Assembly: GCF_042186555.1 (NCBI RefSeq)
Contig: NC_133326.1
Location: 694,968,700 to 695,032,699, forward strand
Direction: 5' to 3'
Length of the DNA: 64,000 nt
From: Aquarana catesbeiana
Taxonomy: Eukaryota > Chordata > Amphibia > Anura > Ranidae
The notes beneath the pieces are model-generated. The model saw only the letters and a program-made list of their open reading frames with translations. It did not search any database and was not told the origin of the DNA. The stretch's first letter is position 1; each line of letters begins with the position of its first letter. Of this stretch, positions 54,454-64,000 are shown one piece after another. A program made the translations under genes and the position numbers.

Positions 54454-54620
54454 ATATTGTTTTTTTTTTTTTTCAAAAATTGCTGTTTTTTTAATTTATA
54501 GCACAAAAAATAAAAACCGCAGAGGTTATCAAATACCACCAAAAGAAAGCTCTATTTGTGGGAAAAAAAGGACATCACTTTTATCTAGGCACAGTGTTGC
54601 ACAATCACGCAATTGTCAGC
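54454..54620. mobile_element. TTAA-flanked element, right-half fragment
   Basis: 'tttatagcacaaaaaataaaaaccgcagagg' to 'cacgcaattgtcagc' is the right half of the family, joined directly to the left end of the next copy (taaccacttgcc). Confidence 0.78.
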
Positions 54621-55557
54621 TAACCACTTGCCGTCCAGCCACCGCAGTTTTACTGCGGCAGAATGGTGCGGCTGGGCGAAATTACTTTACGTAATGTCGC
54701 TTCGCCCTGTGGCACTAGGGGCACGCGCCCGCTGCTCACCCCCAGAGCCAATGCGAGTGCCCGGCGATTGCTCATGACACACAGATCCCGGTTCTCTGAG
54801 GGAAGAAGAGACTGATCGTCTGTTCATACAAAGTATGAACAGCGATCTGTCATCTCCCCTAGACAGTCCCACCCCCCCTTCAGTTAGAACACACACTAGG
54901 GAACACAGTTAACCCCTTGATTGCCCCCTAGTGTTAACCCCCTGCCAGTGACATTTTTACAGTAATCAGTGTATTCTATAGCACTGTTCTCTGTATAAAT
55001 GCCAGTGGTCCCAAAAATGTTTCAAAAGTGTCAAAATGTTTCAAAAGTGTCCGATGTTCCACCATAATGTCGCGGTCCAGATAAAATTTGTAGATCACCA
55101 CCATTACTAGTAAAAAAAAAAAATTAAAAAATGCTATAAATCTATCCCCTATTTTGTAGACGCTATAACTTTTGCGCAAACCAATCAATATACGCTTATT
55201 ACGATTTTTATTAGCAAAAATATGTAGAAGAATACATATGGACCTAAACTGAGGAAAAAAATTGCTTTTTTAAAAAAAAAAAAATGGGGATATTTATTAT
55301 AGCAAAAAGTACAAAATATTGTGTTTTTTTCAAAATTGTCGCTCTTTTTTTGTTTATAGCGCAAAAAATAAAAAACCGCAGTGATGATCAAATACCACCA
55401 AAAGAAAGCTCTATTTGTGGGAAAAAAAAAGACGTCAATTTTGTTTGGGTGCAGCGCCGCACGACCACGCAATTGTCAGGTAAAGCGACGCAGTGCTGAA
55501 TCGCAAAAAATGGCCTGGTCATTCAGCAGCCAAATCTTCTGGGGCTGAAGCGGTTAA
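54620..55557. mobile_element. TTAA-flanked element, copy 3
   Basis: It runs from cTAACCACTTGCCGTCCAGCC to CTGGGGCTGAAGCGGTTAA (TTAA 55554-55557). It has the family's internal palindromic segment near 54770-54860 and the AT-rich right half. There is no coding capacity. Confidence 0.85.
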
Positions 55558-55601
55558 AGTAACGCAGTGCCACATCGCAAATAATAATAAGTTAATATTA
55601 T

Positions 55602-56008
55602 GCCCTGTACACACGGTCGGATTTTCCTCGTTGTCGGAAATTCCGACCGTGTGTGGGCTCCATCACACATTTTCCATCGGAATTTCCGACACACAAAGTT
55701 TGAGAGCTTGCTATAAAATTTTCCGACAACAAAATCCGTTGGCGGAAATTCCGATCGTGTGTACACAAATCCGACGCACAAAGTGCCACGCATGCTCAGA
55801 ATAAATTAAGAGACGGAAGCTATTGGCTACTGCCTCGTTTATAGTCCTGACGTACGTGTTTTACTTTACCGCGCTCAGAACGATCGGGTTTTCCGACAAC
55901 TTTGTGTGACCGTGTGTATGCAAGACAAGTTTGAGCCAACATCCGTCGGAAAAAATCCATGGATTTTGTTGTCGGAATGTCCGATCAATGTCCGACCGTG
56001 TGTACAGG
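55602..56008. mobile_element. Harbinger-like MITE, copy 3
   Basis: The ends TGCCCTGTACACACGGTCGGA and TCCGACCGTGTGTACAGGGCA are near-perfect inverted repeats. The flanks are TTA and GTA, so the duplication may be altered. Confidence 0.82.
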
Positions 56009-56013
56009 GCAGT

Positions 56014-57055
56014 AGTGTGCAATATTTCAAGTTTTCTTGACTTAAACTTGAACATACTTTTGAATAATTTGTTTGTATCCCTAAGCATAAATAAAGACAA
56101 TAAATACAAAAAGACATGGAAGGAAGAAAAGACAGCAGATAGGATGTTAGATAATTAGATATTGGCAAGTAATAGTATAGGTACAAAAAGGAATATTATA
56201 ACAATACGCAGAACCGGGAAAGCTCAGATTTAAAATATATAATGCAATCCTTTTTGGCATTAGTTGAGTTGAGTTGCAAATTATGGTATGATAACTGGAA
56301 TTGGGTGGTGGAGAGAGGTTCTGAAGCAGATATAATGTTATACATCCTATTATACTTCTACAGTTCGTCATCTGTATGGAAACACAAAACAGGAATTATA
56401 TGACATGTCTGTGTTTTATTTAACTTCAAACAATTGTTACATACTGCACCTCAATTCCACGCAAATTTTTAGGGTTGACATCTGGATGTGATAGTTTAGT
56501 TTGAAAATCCCCGCCACACAATGTCGATTCAGCCATTAAATATTTTAGTGGAAATAATATACCACTTACAGGGAATTATTAGTATCCGGTATTTACTGAG
56601 TTGATATGAAACCCTTTTATACATTTACTCCTCCTTGGTTGGCTGTTATTTTTACATTGCTAATTTATCTAAAAGCTAATAATCTCTTAGGAAATTTTTT
56701 TTAGACTGTATTTCTCCTGACACACCCTTTATTAATCTTAATTTGAAAGCAGTAGGGAACTCCATCTTTATTGTTACAGCTTTTTTCCACTCAACAATGT
56801 TCTACCATTGTCTCAGTACATTTTAAACAAATTGCATGCCTCAACTACAAGGACAATATTGGTTGTCATATTTTATTTTTTATATTTCTTATATAGATAT
56901 GGAATGTAGGATTATTTTGCTATGGGTTATCAATTTGTTAGTACCACCAGCATTGTCTTTGAGGATTTTCATTGATCCAAGTCATGGTAAAGCTAGAAAT
57001 AGTGACATTCAACTGGACTTGCACACAACAAAAAAATATTTAGCCCATGGGACTT
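56014..57055 (-). repeat. OR unit 3'-flank remnant (copy D)
   Basis: It is collinear with 44330-45300 and with 17690-18900. It ends in the TTAA element at 57056. No receptor coding sequence follows it before 58757, so this third unit has lost its gene or the gene lies elsewhere. Confidence 0.82.
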
Positions 57056-57962
57056 TTAACCACTTGCCGACCAGCCGCTGCAGTTGTACTGCTGCAGAAT
57101 GGCACGGCTGAGCGAAACGACGTACCTTATGACGCTTCGCCCTGTGGCCACTAGGGGGCGCACGCCCTCTGCTCTCCCCTGAAGCCGATGCGAGTGCCCG
57201 GCGGATGCGATGACTGCCGGGCTCCCGCAATCGCTCATGACACGGCAAGAACTGGGATCTCTGTGTGTAAACACAGAGATCCCGGTTCTCTGAGGAGAGA
57301 AGAGACTGATTGTGTGTTCATACAAAGTATGATCACAGATCTTTCTCTTCCCCTAGAAAGTCCCATCCCCCCTTCAGTTAGAACATGTAGCAGGGAACAC
57401 AGTTAACCCCTTGATCGCCCCCTACCCCTTCACTGCCAGTGACATTTTTACAGTAATCAATGCATTTTTATAGCACTGATCGCTGTATAAATGCCAATGG
57501 TCCCAAAAATGTGTCAGAATTGTCCGATGTGTCAGCCATAATGATGCAGTCCCAAAAAAAAAAAATTGCAGATCACCGCCATTACTAGTAAAAAAAAAAA
57601 TTATAATAAAAATGCTATAAGTCTATCCCCTGTTTTGTAGACGATATAACTTTTGCGCGAACCAATCAATATACGCTTATTACGATTTTTATTACCAAAA
57701 ATATGCAGAAGAATACACATCGGCCTAAACTGAGGAAAAATTTGCTTTTTTAAAAAAAAAAAAAAAATGGGGAAATAAAAACCGCAGAGGTGATCAAATG
57801 CCACTAAAAGAAAGCTATATTTGTGGGAAAAAAAGGACATCAATTTTGTTTGAGTACAATGTAGCACGACCTCGCAATTGTTAGTTAAAGCGTCGCAGTG
57901 CCGAATTGCAAAAAATGGCCTGGTCATTCAGCAGCCAAATCTTCCGGGGCTGAAGCGGTTAA
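57056..57962. mobile_element. TTAA-flanked element, copy 4
   Basis: It is bounded by TTAA at 57056-57059 and 57959-57962, with ends TTAACCACTTGCCGACCAGCC and CCGGGGCTGAAGCGGTTAA. The middle has inverted tgggatctctgtgtg/cacagagatccc blocks (57252-57292). An internal deletion near 57775 shortens the AT-rich part. Confidence 0.87.
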
Positions 57963-58099
57963 AGAGTCACACCTTAAACAAAATATATAGAAGACATGAA
58001 AAAATGTATTCATATACATTTAAAAACCACATACAATATAACTAGTTAATAAACATCAATGCATAAATGGTTTATCACATGAAAAAAACCTTTTTGATA

Positions 58100-58200
58100 G
58101 GACCTACAAATGCTATAAAGATATCATCATCAATCTGGAGCAACTGTACAACTAATGTCGACATGTTTCGGGAAACAACTCTTGCTTCTTCAGGGGAGTA
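58100..58200 (-). repeat. Foldback-like fragment with hammerhead-like motif
   Basis: The minus strand at 58198-58155 reads CTGAAGA, a possible weak stem, then CCCGAAACATGTCGAC. The core bases CUGANGA and GAAA occur in the order found in hammerhead ribozymes. It is related in layout to the minus-strand sequences at 9147-9201 and 37160-37210. The RNA fold has not been tested. Confidence 0.35.
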
Positions 58201-58224
58201 TCTGGAGATAAAAAAAACATGAAT

Positions 58225-58700
58225 AGACATGTGCACAACAGAAAAATTAGTTTTGTTTCTGTTCGTTTCCGTTGATTTGTAACAATTCGTAATTTCGTAA
58301 GACGTGGGTTTTCGTATTCGGACTCGTTCGTATTTTCATAAGAGTTATTTATTCGTTGATTTGAAATGATTTGTATTTCCATTAGTCTAATTTTCACTGA
58401 TTCGAAATTCGTATTTTCGTTATATTTCATATTCGGACGCGTTCGTATTTTTGTAAGAGCTATATTTTCGTTGATTTGAAATAATTTGTATTTCCGTTGA
58501 TTAGAAAATCGTACTTTCGTAGATTTAATTATATTCGTACTTTCGTTAGAATACATTTTCCGTTTATTCGAAACACTACTCGTCGTAATTTTGTAATTCG
58601 TCCTTTCGTGAGATTGACTGCCTCATTTATTCGTACTTTCATAACATTGTTTTCGTAGATTCGTAATCGGAGCATAATTCGTAATTTTACGTAATGTGTA
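58225..58700. repeat. TTCGTATTTTCGT-rich degenerate repeat
   Basis: It has many copies of ttcgta, tttcgt and gatttgaaat in about 475 bases, starting 'tagacatgtgcacaacag'. It may be a non-autonomous hAT-type element by its left end. The right end is not found before the LINE tail at 58757. Confidence 0.55.
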
Positions 58701-59188
58701 TGCTATTATATGTTTAAGAAACAAAGAATTTCTCTCTCACAAGTCACAACTTAACTCACCTTGTCAAAAGAAGTTTATTGAGTATACAATGTTATAAAGA
58801 TACATAAAGTAAGTTTACAAGGATCTATAAAGTAAGCTCATTGTTTTACAGTAGGGTTTATATAGGTAAATATCATGAAATTTCAAATATTAAACATTGG
58901 GTTCACGTAAACCTAAATTAAAGATATATAGCATTTCCTTAGTTACTTTTGTAGGTATTTAAATGATTTATACCTACTATACATATTGTTTACAAGTAGA
59001 GTGTATATAGGTCAAATAAATTCTGATAATGAGCTTTAATCGTAAGGTGGAGAAAAGGAAAGAGAAAGAAGAAAAAGGGTTGAAAGGTAGAGGTATGGTC
59101 CACAAGGTTGTCCCGCTCGTCAGTTTATTATTCTTTTTAGTTCTCTTTGAAGCCTTAGAATGGGTGTCTCTGTAAGTCATTAAATCTG

Positions 59189-62100
59189 TTACCATGGCAA
59201 CAGGACAGAGTCATTGAAGTTTGACAGGAACTGTTGTTTTATCCAAGGATGCCAAAGTTTTTCAAACTTTGGAATTTGATTTTGATCGATGGCTACCATC
59301 TTAGCATGGGACATTGTATTATTCATTCTGTGAATTGTTTCTGCTAGTACCAATGTAGGAGATTTCCATGCCTTGGCCACTGTTTGTTTTGCAGCCGTTA
59401 TTAGTTGGATCATAAGTTTGAATTGAGAGAGTGTTAACCATTCCGGTTTTAGATTAAGTAAAGTTAAATATGGATCTGGTTGTATTATTTTTTAAAATAT
59501 TTTAGATGCAATCACGAAGACTTCCTTCCAGAAGGTTTGGATTACTGGGCACGTCCACCATATGTGTAAATATGTGCCTATTTCTGGGCATCCTCGAAAA
59601 CAAAGAGCTGAGGTATTAGGTGAATATTTTGCCACTCTAGATGGTACAAGGTACCAGCGAGTTAGGACTTTATAATTTGTCTCCAGTGCTAAGATGTTGG
59701 GTGAAGATGACTTAGATGTGAGCCATATGTTAGACCAGTCCGTGTCTTCTAAAGTTCGTCCCAGGTCCTCCTCCCACCTCTGAACGTAAGAGGGTCTATT
59801 AAGATTTGCTACTCCATATAATTGATCATAAAGTGATGAAATTGTACCTTTAGCAAATGGATCTTTTGTACAGATTGATTCAAAAATGGATAATTGGGAT
59901 AATGGTGTATCCCCCTTTAGGAATGGTGTATAGAAATTTTTGATTTGGAGATATCTAAATATCTCAGAGTTTGGTAGATCATATTTTTCTCTAAGCGATG
60001 GGAATGAAAGGAATGATTTAGATGCTATGAAGTCATTTAGTGTCTGAATGCCTGATGTTGTCCAATCTTTAAAAGAATTTGGGAAGATCCATGCCGGATA
60101 AAAGGCCGGATTTCTGATAAAAGAAAGGAGAAGTTTGTGTGGAGATTGTAACTGATATTTGGTTTTTAGTTTATCCCAGAGAGATAAGAAGTGTTTAGTT
60201 ATGGGATTATGAATTTTAAAACGGTCTTTAGGATCAAGCCATAATAAATTTGATATTAATAGAGGGTCATTTTCTGAAGCCTCTATAAATACCCATAATG
60301 GGATTTCCTGTTTTGCATGGTATTTGGACAGACTGGCCAAATGTGCTGCTCTGTAGTAGTTAGTAAAATTAGGGGAAGATGTAGTGTGTGTATAGGTATA
60401 CGTGGTTTAGAAGAGCCCCATATAAACGAAGTTGCTCTTTTTTGTACTATTCTCAAAAAATAGGAAGGAATTGGAATAGGGAGGACTCTGAATAGATAAA
60501 GCAATTTGGGTAGAATAGTCATTTTGATTGCATTAATCTTCCCTATCCAGGATAAAGGAAGTTGCGACCATTGTTTTATTAGATTTGTGATCTGTCTTAA
60601 TGCAGGAGGATAATTGGTTGAGAATAAGTCAGAATGAGATGCTGTTAAATGAATTCCAAGATATGGGATTGATTTTTCTGCCCATGTGAATGGGAGTGCA
60701 GCCCTAGCCGGGATCAATTCCATGTTTGTGAGTGAAATATTAAGCACTAGGCATTTCTTAGGATTAATCATAAGGCCGGATAGGGCTGCAAATCCATCAA
60801 GAGCTGGTATTAAGTTAGGACCAGAGACCTGTGGTGATGATAGAAAAAGTAATATATCGTCTGCAAATATACATAATTTGTGTGTAATACCTCCTACTTC
60901 AATGCCAGTTATAGTTTGGTTTGTTCTGATGTATTGGGCCATGGGTTCGAGAATAAGGGCAAATAATAAGGGAGATAATGGGCAACCCTGTCGGGTACCT
61001 CTTTCGATATTAAAGGCTTCAGATTTGTATCCAGCATATTTTATATAGGCTTTGGGTTTATTATATAATGCTTTGATCCATGTTAAAAAGTGGGGTCCAA
61101 AACCCCATTTTTGTAATGAATATTGCATATATTGCCAGGATACTGTGTCAAATGCCCTCTTAATATCGAGAGATAGAAAACATAAAGGAATTTTCCGTTT
61201 TTTAGCAATATGTGCCAATAACACTTCCCTGCGTATATTATCGCCTGCCTGTCTATTTGGCATGAAGCCTACTTGATCTCTATGTATTAATTTTCCTATA
61301 ATGCTATTGAGGCGTTTTGCTATTATTTTTGCTAATAATTTAATATTGAGGTTTAACAAAGAGATAGGCTGATAATTCACACAGGAAGTATCATCAGAAA
61401 GGGGTTTTGGGATCATACAAACAATTGCCATTAGTGTTTCTTGCCGAAAAGAATGTCCATCTAGAAGTTTGTTAAAAGTTTCAGTGAGAATGGGAGAGAG
61501 TATTTCTGAGAATGTTTTATAGTATAAAGCCGAGTAGCCGTCTGGGCCTGGTCTTTTGTTAAGTTTTAGGTCTTTTATGGCGTTAGCAACTTCATCTATA
61601 GTTATAGACTCATCCAAACTGCTTTTTTGATTCTGAGATAACTCAGGTAAGGTTATTTTTGAGAAGAAGGATTCAGCCTCTGTAGGATTAAATTCATTGT
61701 TTGTCTTGTATAAAGTTGCGAGATGTGAGTGAAATTTATGGACTATTTTAACTGGATTACAAGTGTAAACATTTTTTGATAATTTCAAACGTATTGGTTT
61801 GAAAGATTTGTTAGTTGAATTTAATGCCCGAGCCAAATATGTACCTGGTTTGTTTGTATTCATGTAGAAATTGTGTTTGGAGCGTTTGAGGGATTTATCA
61901 ACTGACTCAGTGAGAAATAGATCGTATTCCAATCTAGTTTTTTCCAGATGAGATTTTGTACTCTGAGATGGATTATCTTGAAATGATATGTAGGCTGCAT
62001 TAAAATTGAGTTCTAGCTTTTTTGCTAGATTTTTGCGTTCCCGTTTAAATAGTGCCATTTGTCTTTGTATTGTACCACGCAAGACAGGCTTATGAGCTTC

Positions 62101-62955
62101 CCACAGTGTTATTGGGGAGATGTCTGTTGTATTATTAATTGATATGTATTCCTTTAAAGCTTGTTCAATGGCCATCTGATGTAGTGGGTGTTTGAGCATT
62201 ATGTCCGGTAAGTACCACGTTAGGTCATGCGCTTTTGGTATGGCTGAGGCTATAGTAGTGTATACTGCATTATGGTCAGACCACGGAATCGGAATTATAT
62301 CTGATGCAATAATTTCTGGTATCATTCCTATTGTTAGAAAAATATGATCTATTCTGGTGAAGGTTTGATGAAGGTGCGAGAAATAAGTGAATTTCTTTTT
62401 CATTGGGTTACTTTCTCTCCATGAATCTACCAGATTGTATTTGGAAAGAAGTTGAGAAAAAGGTAATCTAGAGGTTATTTTGGATGGTGTAAAAGGTGAT
62501 TTATCTAGAAATGGGAGGAGGACCTGGTTCGAATCCCCACACATTATCACTGTTCCTATTTTGTGTGTATTAATCACTTGTAATATATGTGAGAGGAATG
62601 GTGTAGGTTGTTTGTTAGGAGCGTAGTAGGAAATCATCGTGATTGCTGTATCCATTATATAACCCATGAGTATCAGGTATCTACCTTCTGGGTCTTTAAT
62701 TTCTGATGATAAGGTGAATGGTGTGGATCGGTGAAATGCAATTAGAGTTCCCCTTTGCTTGGTACAGGCAGAAGCCGTGTAAATTTGTTGATAAAAAGGA
62801 GAAATATATTTTGGAGTAGAATCTTTGGTGAAGTGTGTTTCTTGGAGGCATACTATGTGAGCCTTCTTGTTATGGAAAGTACGGAAGGCTTTGGTCCTTT
62901 TTTGAGGGACATTTATTCCCTGAACATTCAGGGAAAGTATATTCAGTGGTGCCAT
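59189..62955 (-). pseudogene. L1-like ORF2: endonuclease and RT, two breaks
   Basis: The 890-codon frame 62955-60283 starts MAPLNILSLNVQGINV. The endonuclease has CLQETHF, YYAPNK and SDHNAV; the GDFN motif appears as GDSN. The RT has GPDGYSALYYK, NYQPISLLNLN, RDQVGFMPNRQ, GTRQGCPLSPLLF and the intact active site FADDILLF (60868-60857). A frame break near 60375 is followed by 60340-59492, with KYHAKQEIPLW, NYKVLTRWYLVP and a C-terminal CFRGCPEIGTYLHIWWTCP (first Cys-x3-Cys). A second break near 59490 is followed by 59413-59189, AKQTVAKAWKSP. This is the best preserved LINE here. Confidence 0.93.
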
Positions 62956-64000
62956 GGCAATAGATCAAATAGTTTTCTTACTTTTTGTTATGCAGAGCTG
63001 ACTGCGCAGATCAACCTGTGTGGACTGAAGAGATGAATAGATAGAAAAGAAACCTGGGGATTCTGGAGTAAAGAGTAAACAAAAAACATATGAGATTAGA
63101 TGATACATTGTATAAATTATTTTTTGCAAGTAATCACAATTTACCCGTGAAAGAGAATAAATATCTCTCTCAGGGGAATAAGTGCCTTCGTCACACTCCC
63201 ACATAATATGGTTGGGAGAATGAGGAGGGCTAATGGGGGTACACGGATCCTCTGCTTACAGGAGAGAAGTGCTATGTCAAAAGACATCAAAATGATGTTT
63301 CATTAATTAGAGTGCAGAATATAGTTTTTGTTGAAATTATTTATTCCAGGGTGGTTGTATATGGTTAGTCTTGCCCTAGGCTAAATAATTCAGTTAGAAA
63401 GGTACTGTTAATAACTTTGGTATTGATGAAGATAGTTTGAATTATTTTGGGATTTTAACCCTTTTAGAGTAAACAATTACATATTTTATTCATATGCAAC
63501 TGTTTAGAAATGTTAACTCATAAAACTGAGGTTGTATTGCTTCAGATTAGAATAAACAAAAACATAATTCTAGGAACTAGTTAGGTAATAATATATTTGT
63601 TTTAAGAAAAGAAAGAAAAAGCTTCCATTACTTCTGGATTATTGAACATATTTGTCCTAAAAAGTAATAAATCTATTGTTATTACCTGATAATATATAAC
63701 TGAACAAGAATTTCCTTATTTCACTTATATATTCTAAGGCTACATGAATCAGAAGTAATAAGAAATATAACTGGAATGTAACATGATCCCACACAGTGTG
63801 TGACTATCAGAATGCAGTTACAGTCAGTTATAAATACAGGTTTTTTATAGAGAACCATCTCTTAGTATAATAAATGAAGAGATATCAGGAATTAGGATGT
63901 CAGTCCATTGAATCTTCTTGGTCCATGGATGATGTGGCATAACGGCCTCCTTTGTGAGAATGATGATTCCCATTTTGTTCTGAAATTTTCTGGGTGCTGC
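62956..64000 (-). other. LINE upstream region, ORF1 not identified
   Basis: This is AT-rich minus-strand leader of the LINE. No ORF1 coiled coil or RNA-binding motif is recognised; ORF1 is probably beyond the window. Confidence 0.5.

Larger units (their letters stand above)
58757..64000 (-). mobile_element. L1-like LINE, nearly intact ORF2, 5' end beyond window
   Basis: The 3' end is near 58757 (caataaacttctttt on the minus strand). ORF2 spans 59189-62955. Upstream of it (62956-64000) is about 1 kb of AT-rich inter-ORF or ORF1-tail sequence that I cannot assign to ORF1 with confidence. The family inserts by target-primed reverse transcription. Confidence 0.92.

Noticed and set aside
56836..57111. 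91-codon plus ORF spanning the OR flank and a TTAA element
   Set aside because: It crosses an insertion junction, so it cannot be a conserved gene.

Overview
This window is vertebrate nuclear DNA, almost certainly from a frog. The inference of a ranid or close relative rests on the repeat content (TTAA-flanked elements beginning TTAACCACTTGCC, tccctcat-type repeats, Tx1/L1-like LINEs, Penelope elements) and has not been checked by search. There are no prokaryotic gene arrangements. The only host protein-coding genes I can support are two olfactory receptor (OR) genes on the minus strand, at 24393-25307 and 45533-46471. Nearly everything else is transposable elements, many nested inside each other.

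Layout. 1-944: 3' end of a Tc1-like element (family A). 1496-6261: minus-strand L1-like LINE with a 19-bp target duplication, sitting in an older minisatellite-bearing repeat. 6780-8200: plus-strand L1 ORF1 relic containing a solo LTR. 9047-9201: foldback repeat with a perfect palindrome. 9376-12493: Tc1-like family B element split by a complete family A element. 12731-14443: second, rearranged family B element. 14465-15870: Penelope-like retroelement with RT and GIY-YIG domains. 16095-16759: deleted Tc1-like element (family C). 16935-17628: inverted repeat holding a small TTA-flanked MITE. 17690-25600: OR unit 1 (3' flank, a roughly 5-kb block of inserted elements including a gag-bearing LTR retrotransposon, then the receptor gene). 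25620-29060: LINE tail, two MITEs and AT-rich DNA. 29062-35046: tccctcat repeat carrying a 5.2-kb hAT transposon. 35403-38850: MITE, LINE tail, foldback element, minisatellite repeat and a possible LTR. 39230-39650: duplicated segment X1. About 39700-44216: plus-strand L1-like LINE. 44320-46680: OR unit 2. 46690-49470: LINE, hAT and Tc1 fragments and GC-rich repeats. 49850-57962: four TTAA-flanked elements, an L2/CR1-type LINE tail, segment X2, and two remnants of the OR 3' flank. 57963-58757: foldback-like and TTCGTA-rich repeats. 58757-64000: minus-strand LINE with an 890-codon ORF2, its 5' end running off the window.

The OR genes lie in a segmentally duplicated block: 3'-flank sequence recurs at 17690, 44320, 53785 and 56014, and segment X recurs at 39230 and 51380. 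The other elements are mostly dead copies. Their boundaries can often be fixed because an uninterrupted paralogue or target duplication is present in the same window. I found no clearly new functional system. The best leads are an OR gene without an in-frame ATG, a gag-bearing LTR element with long unrecognised ORFs and no visible reverse transcriptase, and foldback repeats with hammerhead-like sequence.
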